Shown piece after piece: positions 24,330 to 33,330 of a DNA stretch of 44,957 nucleotides. Position 1 is the stretch's first letter; each line of letters opens with the position of its first letter. A model generated the notes under the pieces. The model was given only the letters and a program-made list of their open reading frames with translations, did no database searches and was not told the DNA's origin. The position numbers and the translations under genes were made by a program. This DNA is from Gemmatimonadota bacterium (GTDB taxonomy: Bacteria; Latescibacterota; UBA2968; UBA8231): contig JAPPEF010000125.1 of NCBI GenBank assembly GCA_028875335.1, positions 1 to 44,957 on the forward strand, read 5' to 3'.

Positions 24330-25809
24330 TGGGTAGGGCGCTGGCCAAGAGTTTTTCCGGGGTGGCTCCGGCTCGTTCATATTCAGCGGCGATCCGTCCC
24401 TCGCGCATCACGTACACTCGGTCGCACAGTCCCAGAATTTCGGGCATTTCCGAGGAGAGGATCGCGATTGCCAGCCCTTGGCGCGCCAGCCCGTCTAGCA
24501 GATGATAAATCTCGGCTTTGGCACCAACGTCGATTCCCCGGGTCGGCTCATCAACGAGCAGCACCCGCAGGTTTTTCTTGAGCAGCCAGCGGGCCAGCAG
24601 TGCCTTTTGCTGATTGCCGCCGCTGAGCCGCGCGATGGTCTGCTCTTGGTCGGGAGGACGCAGGCGCAGGCGCGCGACGAGTGCGCCGACTTGCTGCCTC
24701 TCCATACCGACCTGCACGTGGCCGACGCGGCAGAATTGCTCTAAGGCTGCGACGCTCGCATTTGCGCGCACGCTCTGCTGCGCGAAAAGGCCGTCGGCCC
24801 GGCGATCCTCCGGTACCAGTCCCAAGCCGAGGGTGCGCGCCTGCGGCGGTGCGTTTGCTGGTACGGCGACTCCGTCGATGGTGATGGTTCCAGCGCGGCG
24901 GCGATCCGCGCCCATCACGGCTCGCGCTAGTTCCGTCCGTCCCGCGCCCATCAGCCCGGAGAAGCCGACGATTTCCCCAGCGCACACCCGAAAGGAAATA
25001 TCCTGCACTCGGTCCGTGGTCAACCCCTCCACTTCTAGCGCACACGGCCCCGGCGTGCGATCGGCCGCGGGAAAACCCTGCCCCAATTCCCGCCCGACCA
25101 TCAGGGCGATAAGCTGTTCTTCGTCGAGGTCGGCGGCCTGTTCGCAGGCGACGCGCTCGCCGTCGCGCAAGACCGTCACCCGGTCGGCCAGCGCCATGAC
25201 CTCGGCGAGCTTGTGCGATACATAGACCACGCCGACGCCTCGCGCCTTGAGCCGGGCAATGAGCGCAAAGAGCTTGTCGATCTCGCGCGTACTCAGGGCC
25301 GAGGTTGGCTCATCCATGATGATTACTTGGGCGTCGCACGCCAGCGCCCGCGCGATCTCGACCAATTGCTGCGCGGCCACGCCGAGGTGGCCGACCTTGG
25401 TCTGCGGATCAACCGCTAGCCCGACCTCGGCCAATAGCGTTGCCGAAGCAGCGTAGAGCGCATTCCACTGGACGCGCCCACCGCGCCCGTGCGGTAGGCG
25501 ACCGAAGAACAGATTCTCGGCCACCGATAGCGAAGGGACTAGTTCTAACTCTTGGTAAACGACCGCAAGGCCGTGATCTATGGCTTGGCGCGGATGGCGG
25601 ATATCTACGGGACGACCCGCGATCTGGTAGTGGCCTTGGTCGCGGTGGTACACGCCAGCCGCAATTTTGATCAAGGTGCTCTTGCCAGCGCCGTTTTCGC
25701 CGACCAGCGCGTGGACTTCTCCCGGCTGCACTGCAAAGTCAACGCCCTTGAGCGCATAGACGCCGGGGAAGCGCTTGTGAATGTCCTCTAAGGAGAGTAG
25801 GGGCGTCAT
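24325..25809 (-). CDS. Sugar ABC transporter ATPase, double-domain (RbsA/MglA type)
   Basis: A 494-residue protein with two ABC domains. Domain 1 has Walker A GENGAGKST (38-46), signature LGVAAQQLVEIARAL and Walker B VIIMDEPTSAL. Domain 2 has the degenerate loop GLMGAGRTELARA, signature LSGGNQQKALLARW and Walker B VLLVDEPTRGID, as usual for sugar importers of the ribose/galactose class. It energises uptake through the permease encoded directly upstream, with a 4-bp ATGA overlap. The stop lies inside a MITE-like repeat, so the original end may have been altered by a few residues. The symbol would be rbsA-like, but the sugar is unknown. Confidence 0.93.
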   Translation of the reverse strand: MTPLLSLEDIHKRFPGVYALKGVDFAVQPGEVHALVGENGAGKSTLIKIAAGVYHRDQGHYQIAGRPVDIRHPRQAIDHGLAVVYQELELVPSLSVAENLFFGRLPHGRGGRVQWNALYAASATLLAEVGLAVDPQTKVGHLGVAAQQLVEIARALACDAQVIIMDEPTSALSTREIDKLFALIARLKARGVGVVYVSHKLAEVMALADRVTVLRDGERVACEQAADLDEEQLIALMVGRELGQGFPAADRTPGPCALEVEGLTTDRVQDISFRVCAGEIVGFSGLMGAGRTELARAVMGADRRRAGTITIDGVAVPANAPPQARTLGLGLVPEDRRADGLFAQQSVRANASVAALEQFCRVGHVQVGMERQQVGALVARLRLRPPDQEQTIARLSGGNQQKALLARWLLKKNLRVLLVDEPTRGIDVGAKAEIYHLLDGLARQGLAIAILSSEMPEILGLCDRVYVMREGRIAAEYERAGATPEKLLASALPM

Positions 25810-26777
25810 GTTGGAGGTGCGAGCAGCCGTCGCAAGAGGCTTTGCTTGCGTCGGGTGTCTAGATACACGGCGAGGATAATTACCGCGCCGCGCGCAATGT
25901 CGTGATAGAAGGACGACACGTTCAACAGCACTAGGCCGTTGGAGAGCACCGTCAGAATCAGGATGCCGATAAAAGCGCCGCCGAGCGTACCCACGCCGCC
26001 CGTCAGGCTGATGCCGCCCAAGATCACCGCGGCGATTACCTGCAACTCAAACCCCAAGCCGGCATTCGGCTGCCCGGAGTTGAGGCGCGAGGCCAAGATA
26101 AAGGCGCTCAATGCCGCTAGTACTCCGCCGAGCACAAAGACCAAGACGCGAGTGCGATCGACGGCCAAGCCCGCGAGTCGCGCTGCTTGGATGTTGCCGC
26201 CGATGGCGTAGATATAGCGGCCGAGGATAGTGTGGTGGAGGACGTAGTAAAACAGTCCCAAGAGGACAAAGGTCACTAGCACTGGAATCGGGATCGGGCC
26301 CAAGTGTCCGGTGCCCACTTCGATGAAGCCTTCTACTTTGCCTTGGATGGATACCGCTTGGGTGCTGACCATGGCTGCGCCGCGCAAAATCGCCATCATG
26401 CCCAAGGTCGCGATTAGGGAGTTGATACCGGCCTTGGTGACTAACAGTCCGTTGCACAGGCCGATGAGTGCTCCGGCGGCGAGTGCGGCGACGAGTGCCA
26501 GCGTTACGCTCTCAAACTGGTTGAGCACGGCCACGGCGATGATCCCGGCCACGGCTTGAGTCGAGCCGACGCTCAGGTCGATCTCGCCGAGTAGGATGAT
26601 CATCACCATGCCGATTCCGGCGATGGCCACCAGCGAGGCGTCGCGCAGCACGTTTTTGATATTGACGGCTGTAAAGAAGACCGGCGTCAGCAGGGAAATC
26701 ACCACGCAGAGCAAGACCAGCGCCAGCAACAGTCCGGCCTGCTCACTGTGGAGCATCCGCGACAGCAAGCGGCTCAT
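25806..26777 (-). CDS. Sugar ABC transporter permease (RbsC type)
   Basis: A 323-residue membrane protein with about 8-10 hydrophobic helices and the conserved GEIDLSVGSTQAVAGI segment (near 65) of the branched RbsC/LivH-type permease family. It forms the channel for the double-domain ATPase and the lipoprotein encoded on each side, with 4-bp overlaps on both. That arrangement and the matching families support one complete importer. Confidence 0.92.
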   Translation of the reverse strand: MSRLLSRMLHSEQAGLLLALVLLCVVISLLTPVFFTAVNIKNVLRDASLVAIAGIGMVMIILLGEIDLSVGSTQAVAGIIAVAVLNQFESVTLALVAALAAGALIGLCNGLLVTKAGINSLIATLGMMAILRGAAMVSTQAVSIQGKVEGFIEVGTGHLGPIPIPVLVTFVLLGLFYYVLHHTILGRYIYAIGGNIQAARLAGLAVDRTRVLVFVLGGVLAALSAFILASRLNSGQPNAGLGFELQVIAAVILGGISLTGGVGTLGGAFIGILILTVLSNGLVLLNVSSFYHDIARGAVIILAVYLDTRRKQSLLRRLLAPPT

Positions 26778-27763
26778 TGCTGCATCAAGGCCCGCACCGC
26801 ATCCACCTTGAGCGCGAAGGGCGGTTCGGTGTTCGTGTCGTAGAAGCGGCTCAGGTTGTCGCGGGTGACGACGATGGTCGGCGTCTCGTAATGGTCGGGT
26901 AGCTGCTCACCACGCGCTAGTTGCACGGCCGCATCGATGAGTGCGCTGCCGACAAAGTTGGGAAACATCGCCAACGCCGCCGCGTAGGGCGTGTCGCTGG
27001 TGAGGGCCGTCTGTCCCACGGTGCCTTCAAAGCCGAAGCCGATTGCGGTCAGCGCTGCTTCGTCTAACCCGGCCGCCTTGTAGGCCGCCATGCCGCCGGT
27101 AGTAGAGTCGTCGTTGATGCCGTAGATCACATTGATCCGCGGGTTGGCCGTCAGCGCGTCTTGCGCCACCTTGAACGCCTTTTCCTTGAGGCCCTGCCCA
27201 TCGACTTCTTGGACGATCTCATGGGTCAGACCCGAAGCGGCGAGCGCGTCTTTGAAGCCATCGACCCGCTGCCGGCAGTCCTCAAAGTTGGGGAAGCCGA
27301 CGATGAGGATCTTGGGGTCGAGGCCCTTTTCCGCCGCGTAGCTGGCAAACCACTCGCCGGCCTTGACCCCACCAGCGTAGTTGTCGATCCCCACGTAGCT
27401 GACGGCCTCGGACACGGGGTTGGATTCGGTAATCACCTTGGTCCCTGCGGCTTTGGCCTGCCGCACTATTGGCCCCATTGCCTTGGCGTCCACCGGCGAT
27501 AGGATCAGCACCTCGACCCCTTGGGCGAGTAGGTTTTCGGCTTTGGAGATTTGCGCGGCCACGTCGAGGTTGGCATCGGCGACGATCAGTTCGACATCTA
27601 ACTCGGCCGCTCGCGTTGTCGCCGATTTGCTGATGTTTTGATACCACTCGTGCGACATGAAGTTGATGACGTAGCCGATCTTGAGTTTATCGGGCGCGTC
27701 GTCCGGCTGCCCGCAGGCGGCGATCAATAGGGCGCACAGCAGCCATGTTTTAGTCTTACTCAT
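26774..27763 (-). CDS. Sugar-binding lipoprotein (RbsB-like, type 1 periplasmic fold)
   Basis: A 329-residue substrate-binding protein. The N-terminus KTWLLCALLIAACGQ carries a lipobox with Cys near 17, so it is a lipoprotein. The PBP1 fold is visible: IGYVINFMSHEWYQNISKSA, VDAKAMGPIVRQAKAAGTKVI, ILIVGFPNFEDCRQRVDGFKDAL and INVIYGINDDSTTGGMAAYKAAG. I chose ATG 27763 over the TTG one codon earlier; GGAG lies 9-12 nt upstream. It is the first gene of the importer operon. The ligand is unknown. Confidence 0.9.
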   Translation of the reverse strand: MSKTKTWLLCALLIAACGQPDDAPDKLKIGYVINFMSHEWYQNISKSATTRAAELDVELIVADANLDVAAQISKAENLLAQGVEVLILSPVDAKAMGPIVRQAKAAGTKVITESNPVSEAVSYVGIDNYAGGVKAGEWFASYAAEKGLDPKILIVGFPNFEDCRQRVDGFKDALAASGLTHEIVQEVDGQGLKEKAFKVAQDALTANPRINVIYGINDDSTTGGMAAYKAAGLDEAALTAIGFGFEGTVGQTALTSDTPYAAALAMFPNFVGSALIDAAVQLARGEQLPDHYETPTIVVTRDNLSRFYDTNTEPPFALKVDAVRALMQQ

Positions 27764-27815
27764 CAAGTTGGTCTCCTATCTGACGTTCCGTCCCGTCGGA
27801 CCTGTGTGCTAGCGC

Positions 27816-27893
27816 GAGATGCTTCGACTCCGCTGCGCTCCGCTCAGCATGACAGGTGCTCCCAGTGTCATGCTGAGCGAAGCGAAGCATCTC
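27816..27893. repeat. Imperfect palindromic repeat with GCTTCG...CGAAGC arms
   Basis: GAGATGCTTCG...CTCAGCATGACA at left and TGTCATGCTGAGCG...CGAAGCATCTC at right form a long imperfect hairpin of about 78 bp. The word TCATGCTGAGCGAAGCGAAGCATCT is a dispersed intergenic motif I know from other genomes, so this is probably a REP-like element. It is between the two ABC importer operons. Confidence 0.6.
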
Positions 27894-27917
27894 ATACCAC
27901 CCATGCGACATCAACAT

Positions 27918-28757
27918 CTATCCCTTTACGGCACCAGCCGTCAATCCTTGGACAAAGTACCGCTGCAATCCCACAAAGAGCGCGATTGGCGGCAGGCTAA
28001 AAATCAGCGATGCGGCGAATAGCTGATCGTATTTGTTGACGTATTGTCCCAAAAACGCGGCGCGCAGCCCCACCGGAATGGTCAGGGCCTGCGATTTGGT
28101 AAACACAAAAGCGAACAAGAATTCATTCCACGAAAGCAAAAAGGCAAAAGTCCCCACTGCCACGATCGCCGGTGCGGCCAGCGGCAGGACGATTCGGTAG
28201 AGTAGCTGGAGGCGGTTGCAGCCGTCGATGAGTGCGGCTTGCTCTAGATCGGTGGGGATGGCGCGGAAATAGCCGTTGAGCAGCCAGGTGCAAAATGGGA
28301 TGGCAAAGCCCGTGTAGATCAGCACCATGCCTACGTGCGTGTCGAGCAAGCCGAACGAGCGAATCACCTGAAAGAGCGGGATGAGGATCGAAGAGCCGGG
28401 CAGCATTTGCGACATTACCACTACCATCAGCAACAAGGTGTTGCCGCGAAAGCGGAAGCGGGCAAAGGCATACGCTGCGCATACGCTAAACGCGAGGGCG
28501 ATGAGGGCCGTGGAAAGGGAAATGGCCATGCTGTTGGCAAAGTACTTCACAAACGGCCCGGTGTCCCACATCTCGACGTACGCACTGAAAGTGACCGAGC
28601 GCGGAAAGACCAAAGGCGGCGTCTGCGTCATCTCGGAAAGTGGTCGCACCGAAGTCGTGACCACCCATATCAGCGGCATCACCAGCGCGAGCACAAAGAC
28701 CGAGCCTAAGCCGTAGGCGAGATAGGCGCGGACTTTTTCTTGGGTTTTAACTCGCAT
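27918..28757 (-). CDS. Carbohydrate ABC transporter permease (MalG type)
   Basis: A 279-residue permease with six hydrophobic segments and the EAA-loop motif EQAALIDGCNRLQLLYRIVLPLAAPAI (near 175) that contacts the ATPase. It pairs with the MalF-type permease encoded by 29444-30349 and the binding lipoprotein at 30339. An ankyrin gene and two short remnant frames now separate it from MalF. No ATPase gene of the matching MalK type is in this window. The start ATG at 28757 overlaps the stop of a small upstream frame, as expected for original coupling. Confidence 0.9.
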   Translation of the reverse strand: MRVKTQEKVRAYLAYGLGSVFVLALVMPLIWVVTTSVRPLSEMTQTPPLVFPRSVTFSAYVEMWDTGPFVKYFANSMAISLSTALIALAFSVCAAYAFARFRFRGNTLLLMVVVMSQMLPGSSILIPLFQVIRSFGLLDTHVGMVLIYTGFAIPFCTWLLNGYFRAIPTDLEQAALIDGCNRLQLLYRIVLPLAAPAIVAVGTFAFLLSWNEFLFAFVFTKSQALTIPVGLRAAFLGQYVNKYDQLFAASLIFSLPPIALFVGLQRYFVQGLTAGAVKG

Positions 28758-28848
28758 CGCTTAGCGAGCCTTTGCGAGGGAGGACATTGAGCGGGTGTTG
28801 GGCTTCGTTCATGGCATCTCTAATCGGTTCAAGAATCAGCTTATTCAC
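28747..28848 (-). CDS. Short ORF linking ankyrin gene and MalG gene
   Basis: GTG 28848 overlaps the ankyrin stop (GTGA); the frame runs 33 codons (VNKLILEPIRDAMNEAQHPLN...LSDAS) to TAA, which overlaps the MalG start. Its last residues VLPRKGSLSDAS resemble the MalF C-terminus VLFREERKSGDAN, and the DNA GATGCGAGTTAAAACC at its end matches the MalF end with one change. It is therefore likely a copy of a MalF end, with unknown sequence before it. Confidence 0.45.
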   Translation of the reverse strand: MNKLILEPIRDAMNEAQHPLNVLPRKGSLSDAS

Positions 28849-29345
28849 TCATGGCCACCATAGCTACGCAATATGTGTTCTGTCTTAACAGCATTTTCCC
28901 GCATCGCAACGCGCAACGGCGTAAGGCCACTATTTTCCTTCGCGTTGATATCGGCTCCACACTTAATCAATACTTCTGCCGTCTCAGCAGCATTGTTCTG
29001 TGCCGCATAGTGCAGTGGTGTCTCGCCAGAGTTGCTCTTTGCGTCGCCATTGGCTCTGTGCTTGAGCAATACTTTTGCCGTCTCAACAGCATCCCTCTGC
29101 GCCGCAATGTGCAGCGGCGTATGGAGACTACTTTCCTCGGCATCGACATTGGCTTTGAGCCTGATCAAGACCTCGGCCGTCGCAGCAGCATCTGCCCACG
29201 CCGCATAGTGCAGCGGCGTCCAGTGATTGTTGTCCTTCATCTCGACCTCGGCCCCCTGCTTGATCAATACTTTTAGCGTCTCAACAGCATTGTTCCGCGC
29301 CGCATAGTGCAGCGGCGTCCGGCCATCTTGTTGTTTTCCGTTCAT
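28845..29345 (-). CDS. Ankyrin-repeat protein, five repeats
   Basis: A 166-residue protein made almost wholly of five ankyrin repeats, each with the motif TPLHYAA or TPLHIAA and a following AET(A/L)KVLIKxGA helix. There is no signal peptide or membrane segment, so its cellular place is the cytoplasm unless exported by another route. Ankyrin proteins bind other proteins; in sponge symbionts they are reported as effectors that alter phagocytosis, though nothing here shows secretion. It interrupts a MalF-MalG ABC operon between duplicated junction sequences. AGGAAAAACGAG precedes ATG 29345. Confidence 0.9.
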   Translation of the reverse strand: MNGKQQDGRTPLHYAARNNAVETLKVLIKQGAEVEMKDNNHWTPLHYAAWADAAATAEVLIRLKANVDAEESSLHTPLHIAAQRDAVETAKVLLKHRANGDAKSNSGETPLHYAAQNNAAETAEVLIKCGADINAKENSGLTPLRVAMRENAVKTEHILRSYGGHE

Positions 29346-29376
29346 CTCGTTTTTCCTATTGGGTAGTTGTGTCTAA

Positions 29377-29454
29377 TTAGGTTGACGGCTTGTTGGAGCC
29401 GTTGTGACCGTTTTTTCCGCCAGCGAGCCTATCCGACCTGGTTTTAATTCGCAT
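29377..29454 (-). pseudogene. Remnant of a MalG N-terminus after the MalF gene
   Basis: ATG 29454 overlaps the MalF stop in the same way as the true MalG start overlaps its upstream frame. It reads MRIKTRSDRLAGG, while the real MalG begins MRVKTQEKVRAYLA; the DNA ATGCGAATTAAAACC differs by one base from the true start. The frame ends after 25 codons. It marks the original MalF/MalG junction, now separated by the ankyrin gene. Confidence 0.5.
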
Positions 29455-30349
29455 CCCCGCTCTTCCTTTCCTCGCGGAAGAGTACGCGGATGAAGACGAT
29501 GCTCAGCGCCAGCAAAAAGAGCAGCAGAATGAGCGCTGCGGCCGCGCCCTTGCCGAGCCGCAGGTGCTCGAAGGCGATGCGATAGACCGTAATCGGCACC
29601 ACTTGCGTGGCCTTGGCCGGGCCGCCCTCGGTCATAATGAAAATCAGCGCGAAGTCGTTGACCATCCAGATGGTGGCGAAGAGGAAGACCACCCCGATCA
29701 CGTGCTTGAGCTGCGGCAGGGTCACGTGGAAGAAGCGCCCGAACACATTGGCCCCATCGACGTGCGCGGCCTCGTACAGCTCGGCGGAAACCCCCTGCAA
29801 ACCGGCCAGCAGCATGATGGTGATATAGGGCATGAAGCGCCAGACATTGGCCATCACCACCGCACCCATAGCTGCGTCGGGTTGCGCCAGCCAGGGGACG
29901 TTGGCGTCGATGAAGCCGAGGCTTAGGAGCGTGTGATTGACGAGGCCGAAGCTGTCGTGGAAGAGCCAGCGCCACATGTAGCCGGTCACCACCGGGGCAA
30001 TGGCCCAGGGGATGAGCAAAAAGCCGGTAAAGACGGGCCGATACTTCTTGATCTCGTTGAAGATCAACGCCATTCCCAAGCCCAAGACGAAGGCCACCGG
30101 CAGGGAGTAGAGGGTAAAGCGCACTGAACTCCAAATGCTGTTGACAAAGGTGCGGCTGCCGAAGAGCTTGGCGTAGTGGGTCAGGCAGATGAACTCGTCG
30201 CCGGCCCCGCGGAAGAGCTTCACCTTGTACAAGCTCATGATCAAGTTGCTGAACACCGGGTAGAGAATGACGACCGCCAAGACCAGCAGGGCCGGTAGCA
30301 AGAAATAGTACGGCGTTAGATTTTTGCGCAGTGCGCCTCTAGTAATCAC
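29444..30349 (-). CDS. Carbohydrate ABC transporter permease (MalF/UgpA type)
   Basis: A 301-residue permease with six hydrophobic segments and the EAA-type motif ELYEAAHVDGANVFGRFFHVTLPQL (near 190-215). It follows the binding protein gene with an 11-bp overlap, typical of a MalEFG-like operon. The cognate MalG partner is downstream after the ankyrin insertion. Confidence 0.9.
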   Translation of the reverse strand: MITRGALRKNLTPYYFLLPALLVLAVVILYPVFSNLIMSLYKVKLFRGAGDEFICLTHYAKLFGSRTFVNSIWSSVRFTLYSLPVAFVLGLGMALIFNEIKKYRPVFTGFLLIPWAIAPVVTGYMWRWLFHDSFGLVNHTLLSLGFIDANVPWLAQPDAAMGAVVMANVWRFMPYITIMLLAGLQGVSAELYEAAHVDGANVFGRFFHVTLPQLKHVIGVVFLFATIWMVNDFALIFIMTEGGPAKATQVVPITVYRIAFEHLRLGKGAAAALILLLFLLALSIVFIRVLFREERKSGDAN

Positions 30350-31601
30350 TCAATACCTCGTTTACTTCTTCGGCGGCAAAGTCCAGCGCCTCCTTGGGGC
30401 TTAGCGTGCCGGTCAGCGCCATATTGACTGCGTCGGCAATGTGCCGCTGGATTTGGGTGATCGCCGGATGCCCCGGCCAGCCCAGCCCATTGGCCCCGGC
30501 TGTAGCGAGTTGGTCCAGGTCGATGTAATCGGACTGCACGCCTTCGGCATAGGCCGCCTTTAGCGTGGGAATGCCGCCCATGGTCGGGTTGGGGTTGCGC
30601 CAGACCGGATGGTCCAAATCCAGCGCCTTGACCACTTCCCAGGCTTCATTGGGAACTTTGGTGTAGCCCGTTATGGCAATCATAATCACGTCGAGCAATG
30701 TCCGCGATTCGTGCGGCCCGATGTGCTCGGTAGGCTTGGGAACCTGCGCCAACGCTAGATTGTTCAGATCGAAGCCGTAGTTGCCGTGGACGATATCCTG
30801 CCACCACGGTCCTTCAATCGACAGCGCCGCCTTGCCAGTTGACCAATGCGCGGCGTTCTCGTCGAAGCGATAGGCCGCGCTGCCGGCTGGCAAATAGCCC
30901 TTGTTTTTCATTTCCACTAAAAACTCCAGCGCCGCCTGCCCGGCCGGACCGTTAAAGGCGGCGGCAGACCAATCCTCGTTAAAGACGCGTCCGCCCGCTT
31001 TGTACAGCAGCGGCAAAAAGCGATAGGCCGTGTCCAGATTGACGCCTCCAGGCATGGTAAAAGGTTCGATCCCCGTGCCCGCGAACTGCGGACCCAACGC
31101 CAACATCTCGTCCCAGGTCTGGGGCACTTCGAGGCCCATTCGCCCCATAATGTCGGTGTTGACCGCCAGCACGAAGGGCAGCATGGTCACCGGCAGACCG
31201 TAGTGCTTGCCGTCGTATTCGACCAGTTCCCAGACGTTGTCGAGGATGCGCTCCTTGACTTGGGGGAAGTCGGGAAAATTCTCCAGTGCGTACAGTCCCC
31301 CTAACTCGCCGAACTCGATCGAGTACTTGTGATGTACCCGCACAATATCCGGCCCATCGCCGACGATGGTGGTGCTGATCAGGCTCTCGCGCTGCGTTGC
31401 CCAGTCGCGGAATTCCAGTTCGATTTGGATGTCGCTGCGGGAGGCGTTGAAGTCGGCCACGGCCTGCTGCACCCATGCACGCAGGCCCGGCACGCCCCCA
31501 AACTCCCACAACACCACCGTGGTCGGCTCGCCGGGACGCGGGCGGTCATCACTCCCACAGGAGATTAGACTTATGAACAATGGAACTATTATTTTTTTCA
31601 A
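30339..31601 (-). CDS. Extracellular solute-binding lipoprotein, family 1 (MalE/UgpB type)
   Basis: A binding protein of about 420 residues. LKKIIVPLFISLISC gives a signal sequence with a lipobox Cys near 15. The mature part has VVLWEFGGVPGLRAWVQQAVADFN, GDGPDIVRVHH and TWDEMLALG segments typical of sugar-binding family 1 proteins, ending in a helical EVNEVLSDY. The start is uncertain: I chose TTG 31601 because the signal sequence begins there, but a TTG at 31682 is also in frame, and no strong ribosome site is visible for either. It feeds the MalF/MalG permeases. Confidence 0.85.
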   Translation of the reverse strand: MKKIIVPLFISLISCGSDDRPRPGEPTTVVLWEFGGVPGLRAWVQQAVADFNASRSDIQIELEFRDWATQRESLISTTIVGDGPDIVRVHHKYSIEFGELGGLYALENFPDFPQVKERILDNVWELVEYDGKHYGLPVTMLPFVLAVNTDIMGRMGLEVPQTWDEMLALGPQFAGTGIEPFTMPGGVNLDTAYRFLPLLYKAGGRVFNEDWSAAAFNGPAGQAALEFLVEMKNKGYLPAGSAAYRFDENAAHWSTGKAALSIEGPWWQDIVHGNYGFDLNNLALAQVPKPTEHIGPHESRTLLDVIMIAITGYTKVPNEAWEVVKALDLDHPVWRNPNPTMGGIPTLKAAYAEGVQSDYIDLDQLATAGANGLGWPGHPAITQIQRHIADAVNMALTGTLSPKEALDFAAEEVNEVLSDY

Positions 31602-31750
31602 GGATATAGCCGCATAGAATCCGCAAATTGCTCCAGTGCATTTCGCGCCGTCTATATTAGCCAAACCGCTCTTTACCGACAATCTGCTCTGTTGGACACC
31701 GCGTCCACAATTCCGTACTTAATGGAACCTCATAACCGTTCGGATACGCC

Positions 31751-32497
31751 ATGCAAAACGTCCTCATCACAGGTGCTACGGGCCTGATCGGCACGGCCGC
31801 TGTCGCCAGCCTACGCACTCGTTATAACTTGCGCGCCCTCAACCGCCGCCCGCTCCCAAACATCGACTGCCACCAAGCCGACATCGCCGATCTCGACGCC
31901 ATTCGGTCGGCCTTTGCCGGAATCGACGCGGTCGTCCATCTCGCCGCCCAGATTGAAAACGATATAGCGGCGATCTTCCGCGCTAACTTGCAGGGGACGG
32001 GGAATGTTTTCGCCGCAGCTCACGAGGCCGGGGTACGCCGCGTCCTCTTCGCCAGTAGCGGGTCGGTCATGGGTGGCTATGCTGCGCTCTCGCCATACAA
32101 GGAGCTGTTGGCCGGCGAGTACGACCAAGTGCCCGCTGAGTGGCCGATGCTGACTGCGCAATCGCCCCTGCGGCCAACGGGTCTGTACGCGGCCAGCAAG
32201 GTCTGGGGCGAAGAGCTGGGGCGCGAGTACGCCTCGGCCCACGGCATGTCTGTCCTCTGCCTGCGCTTTGGCCGCGTCAACCCGGAAAACCGCCCAACCC
32301 ATTCCCGCGAGTTCTGCGTCTGGTGCAGCCAGCGCGACGCAGTGCAGATGATCGAAAAGTGTCTTGCCGCTCCCTTCGACGTATCCTTCGACACCTTCTT
32401 CGTCAACTCGGACAACAAATGGGGCTACCGCGACTTAGAACACGCTCGCCAAGCGGTGGGCTTTGTGCCCGCAGACCGAGCCGAAGACTACCGCTGA
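31751..32497 (+). CDS. NAD-dependent epimerase/dehydratase, short form
   Basis: A 248-residue extended-SDR protein with the cofactor motif LITGATGLIG (near 5-14), Ser in FASSGSV and the catalytic YAASK (near 148-152). It is shorter than most members (about 300), mainly in the substrate domain, like the NAD-epimerases related to uronate dehydrogenase. The ATG at 31751 has no strong ribosome site. It is followed after 11 bp by a CBM9-like secreted protein gene with a GAGGAG site, so they are co-transcribed. Confidence 0.85.
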   Translation: MQNVLITGATGLIGTAAVASLRTRYNLRALNRRPLPNIDCHQADIADLDAIRSAFAGIDAVVHLAAQIENDIAAIFRANLQGTGNVFAAAHEAGVRRVLFASSGSVMGGYAALSPYKELLAGEYDQVPAEWPMLTAQSPLRPTGLYAASKVWGEELGREYASAHGMSVLCLRFGRVNPENRPTHSREFCVWCSQRDAVQMIEKCLAAPFDVSFDTFFVNSDNKWGYRDLEHARQAVGFVPADRAEDYR

Positions 32498-32508
32498 GGA
32501 GAAAATTT

Positions 32509-33330
32509 ATGCTGCCTTTTGCTATGTGCGCGATTTTGCTCGCTGTCTCTGCTGCGCACGCGGATATGAACATCAACGCTCCCTTGTTGGAGGTGGCTCC
32601 AACTATTGATGGCGACCTCGCCGAGTGGAAGGACCGCGCCCACAACGACGGTGTCTGGGACATGCGCCGCATCAGCGAGGCCAGCTTCTACCGCCTCGAT
32701 CGCGGTGCGCGCAACCGCCTCACCGACCACGGCGACGAGCCGCACCTCGAAGACGACTTGCGCGCCCGCTACTACATTGCTTGGGACGCGCAAAACTTCT
32801 ACTTCGGGGCCGAGGTCTGGGACAATGTCAACGACCTCGACGATCCCAATCCAGCGGACAAACGCTGGTATTTCAAGGATGCGATTTGCTGGTTTGTGGA
32901 AGGCCCGCGCGACCGGGCCAACGAGCGCTTCGGCCAAGGCGACAATGCCTTCTGCTTTGTGGCCGACCCGCAGCGTACGCCGCAAAACGCTTGGTGGCGA
33001 CACGGCGCGCCCGGCCAGAGCTACATTGAAGAGCCGATCCCCGAGGCCGCTTGCGACTACGTCGTGCGCATGGATCCTTGGGGGCGGAGCGCGGCTGATT
33101 TCATCTTGGAGGCCCGCGTGGATATGCATGCGACTTTTGCCCAGAGCGATCCCCGCTGGCAGCCGCCGCAAGTGGGCGACGAATACAGCATGGAAATCGT
33201 CCACACCGACCCAGACGGCGGCGCGTATGGCGGACACTTCATGATCTACGGCAATGGCGACGACGACAACACGTGGGGCCGGATGATCTTGGTCGGGCCA
33301 CGAATGCCGATTGGGCGGCTCGCCGAGTAG
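32509..33330 (+). CDS. Secreted CBM9/DOMON-like carbohydrate-binding protein
   Basis: A 273-residue protein. The N-terminus MLPFAMCAILLAVSAAHA is a signal peptide. The mature part begins with NINAPLLEVAPTIDGDLAEWKD and contains YYIAWDAQNFYFGAEVWDNVND and DYVVRMDPWGRSAADFILEARV, matching family-9-type carbohydrate-binding domains (PTIDGDLxEW opening), which usually bind sugars or organic ligands. It probably works in the periplasm or on the cell surface. GAGGAG precedes ATG 32509; a longer in-frame extension overlaps the epimerase gene. Confidence 0.82.
   Translation: MLPFAMCAILLAVSAAHADMNINAPLLEVAPTIDGDLAEWKDRAHNDGVWDMRRISEASFYRLDRGARNRLTDHGDEPHLEDDLRARYYIAWDAQNFYFGAEVWDNVNDLDDPNPADKRWYFKDAICWFVEGPRDRANERFGQGDNAFCFVADPQRTPQNAWWRHGAPGQSYIEEPIPEAACDYVVRMDPWGRSAADFILEARVDMHATFAQSDPRWQPPQVGDEYSMEIVHTDPDGGAYGGHFMIYGNGDDDNTWGRMILVGPRMPIGRLAE

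Noticed and set aside
24325..31601. One single ABC import operon
   Set aside because: Two unrelated importer types are present (Rbs-type with its own ATPase; Mal-type without), split by a palindromic repeat at 27816-27893. They are best seen as two units.
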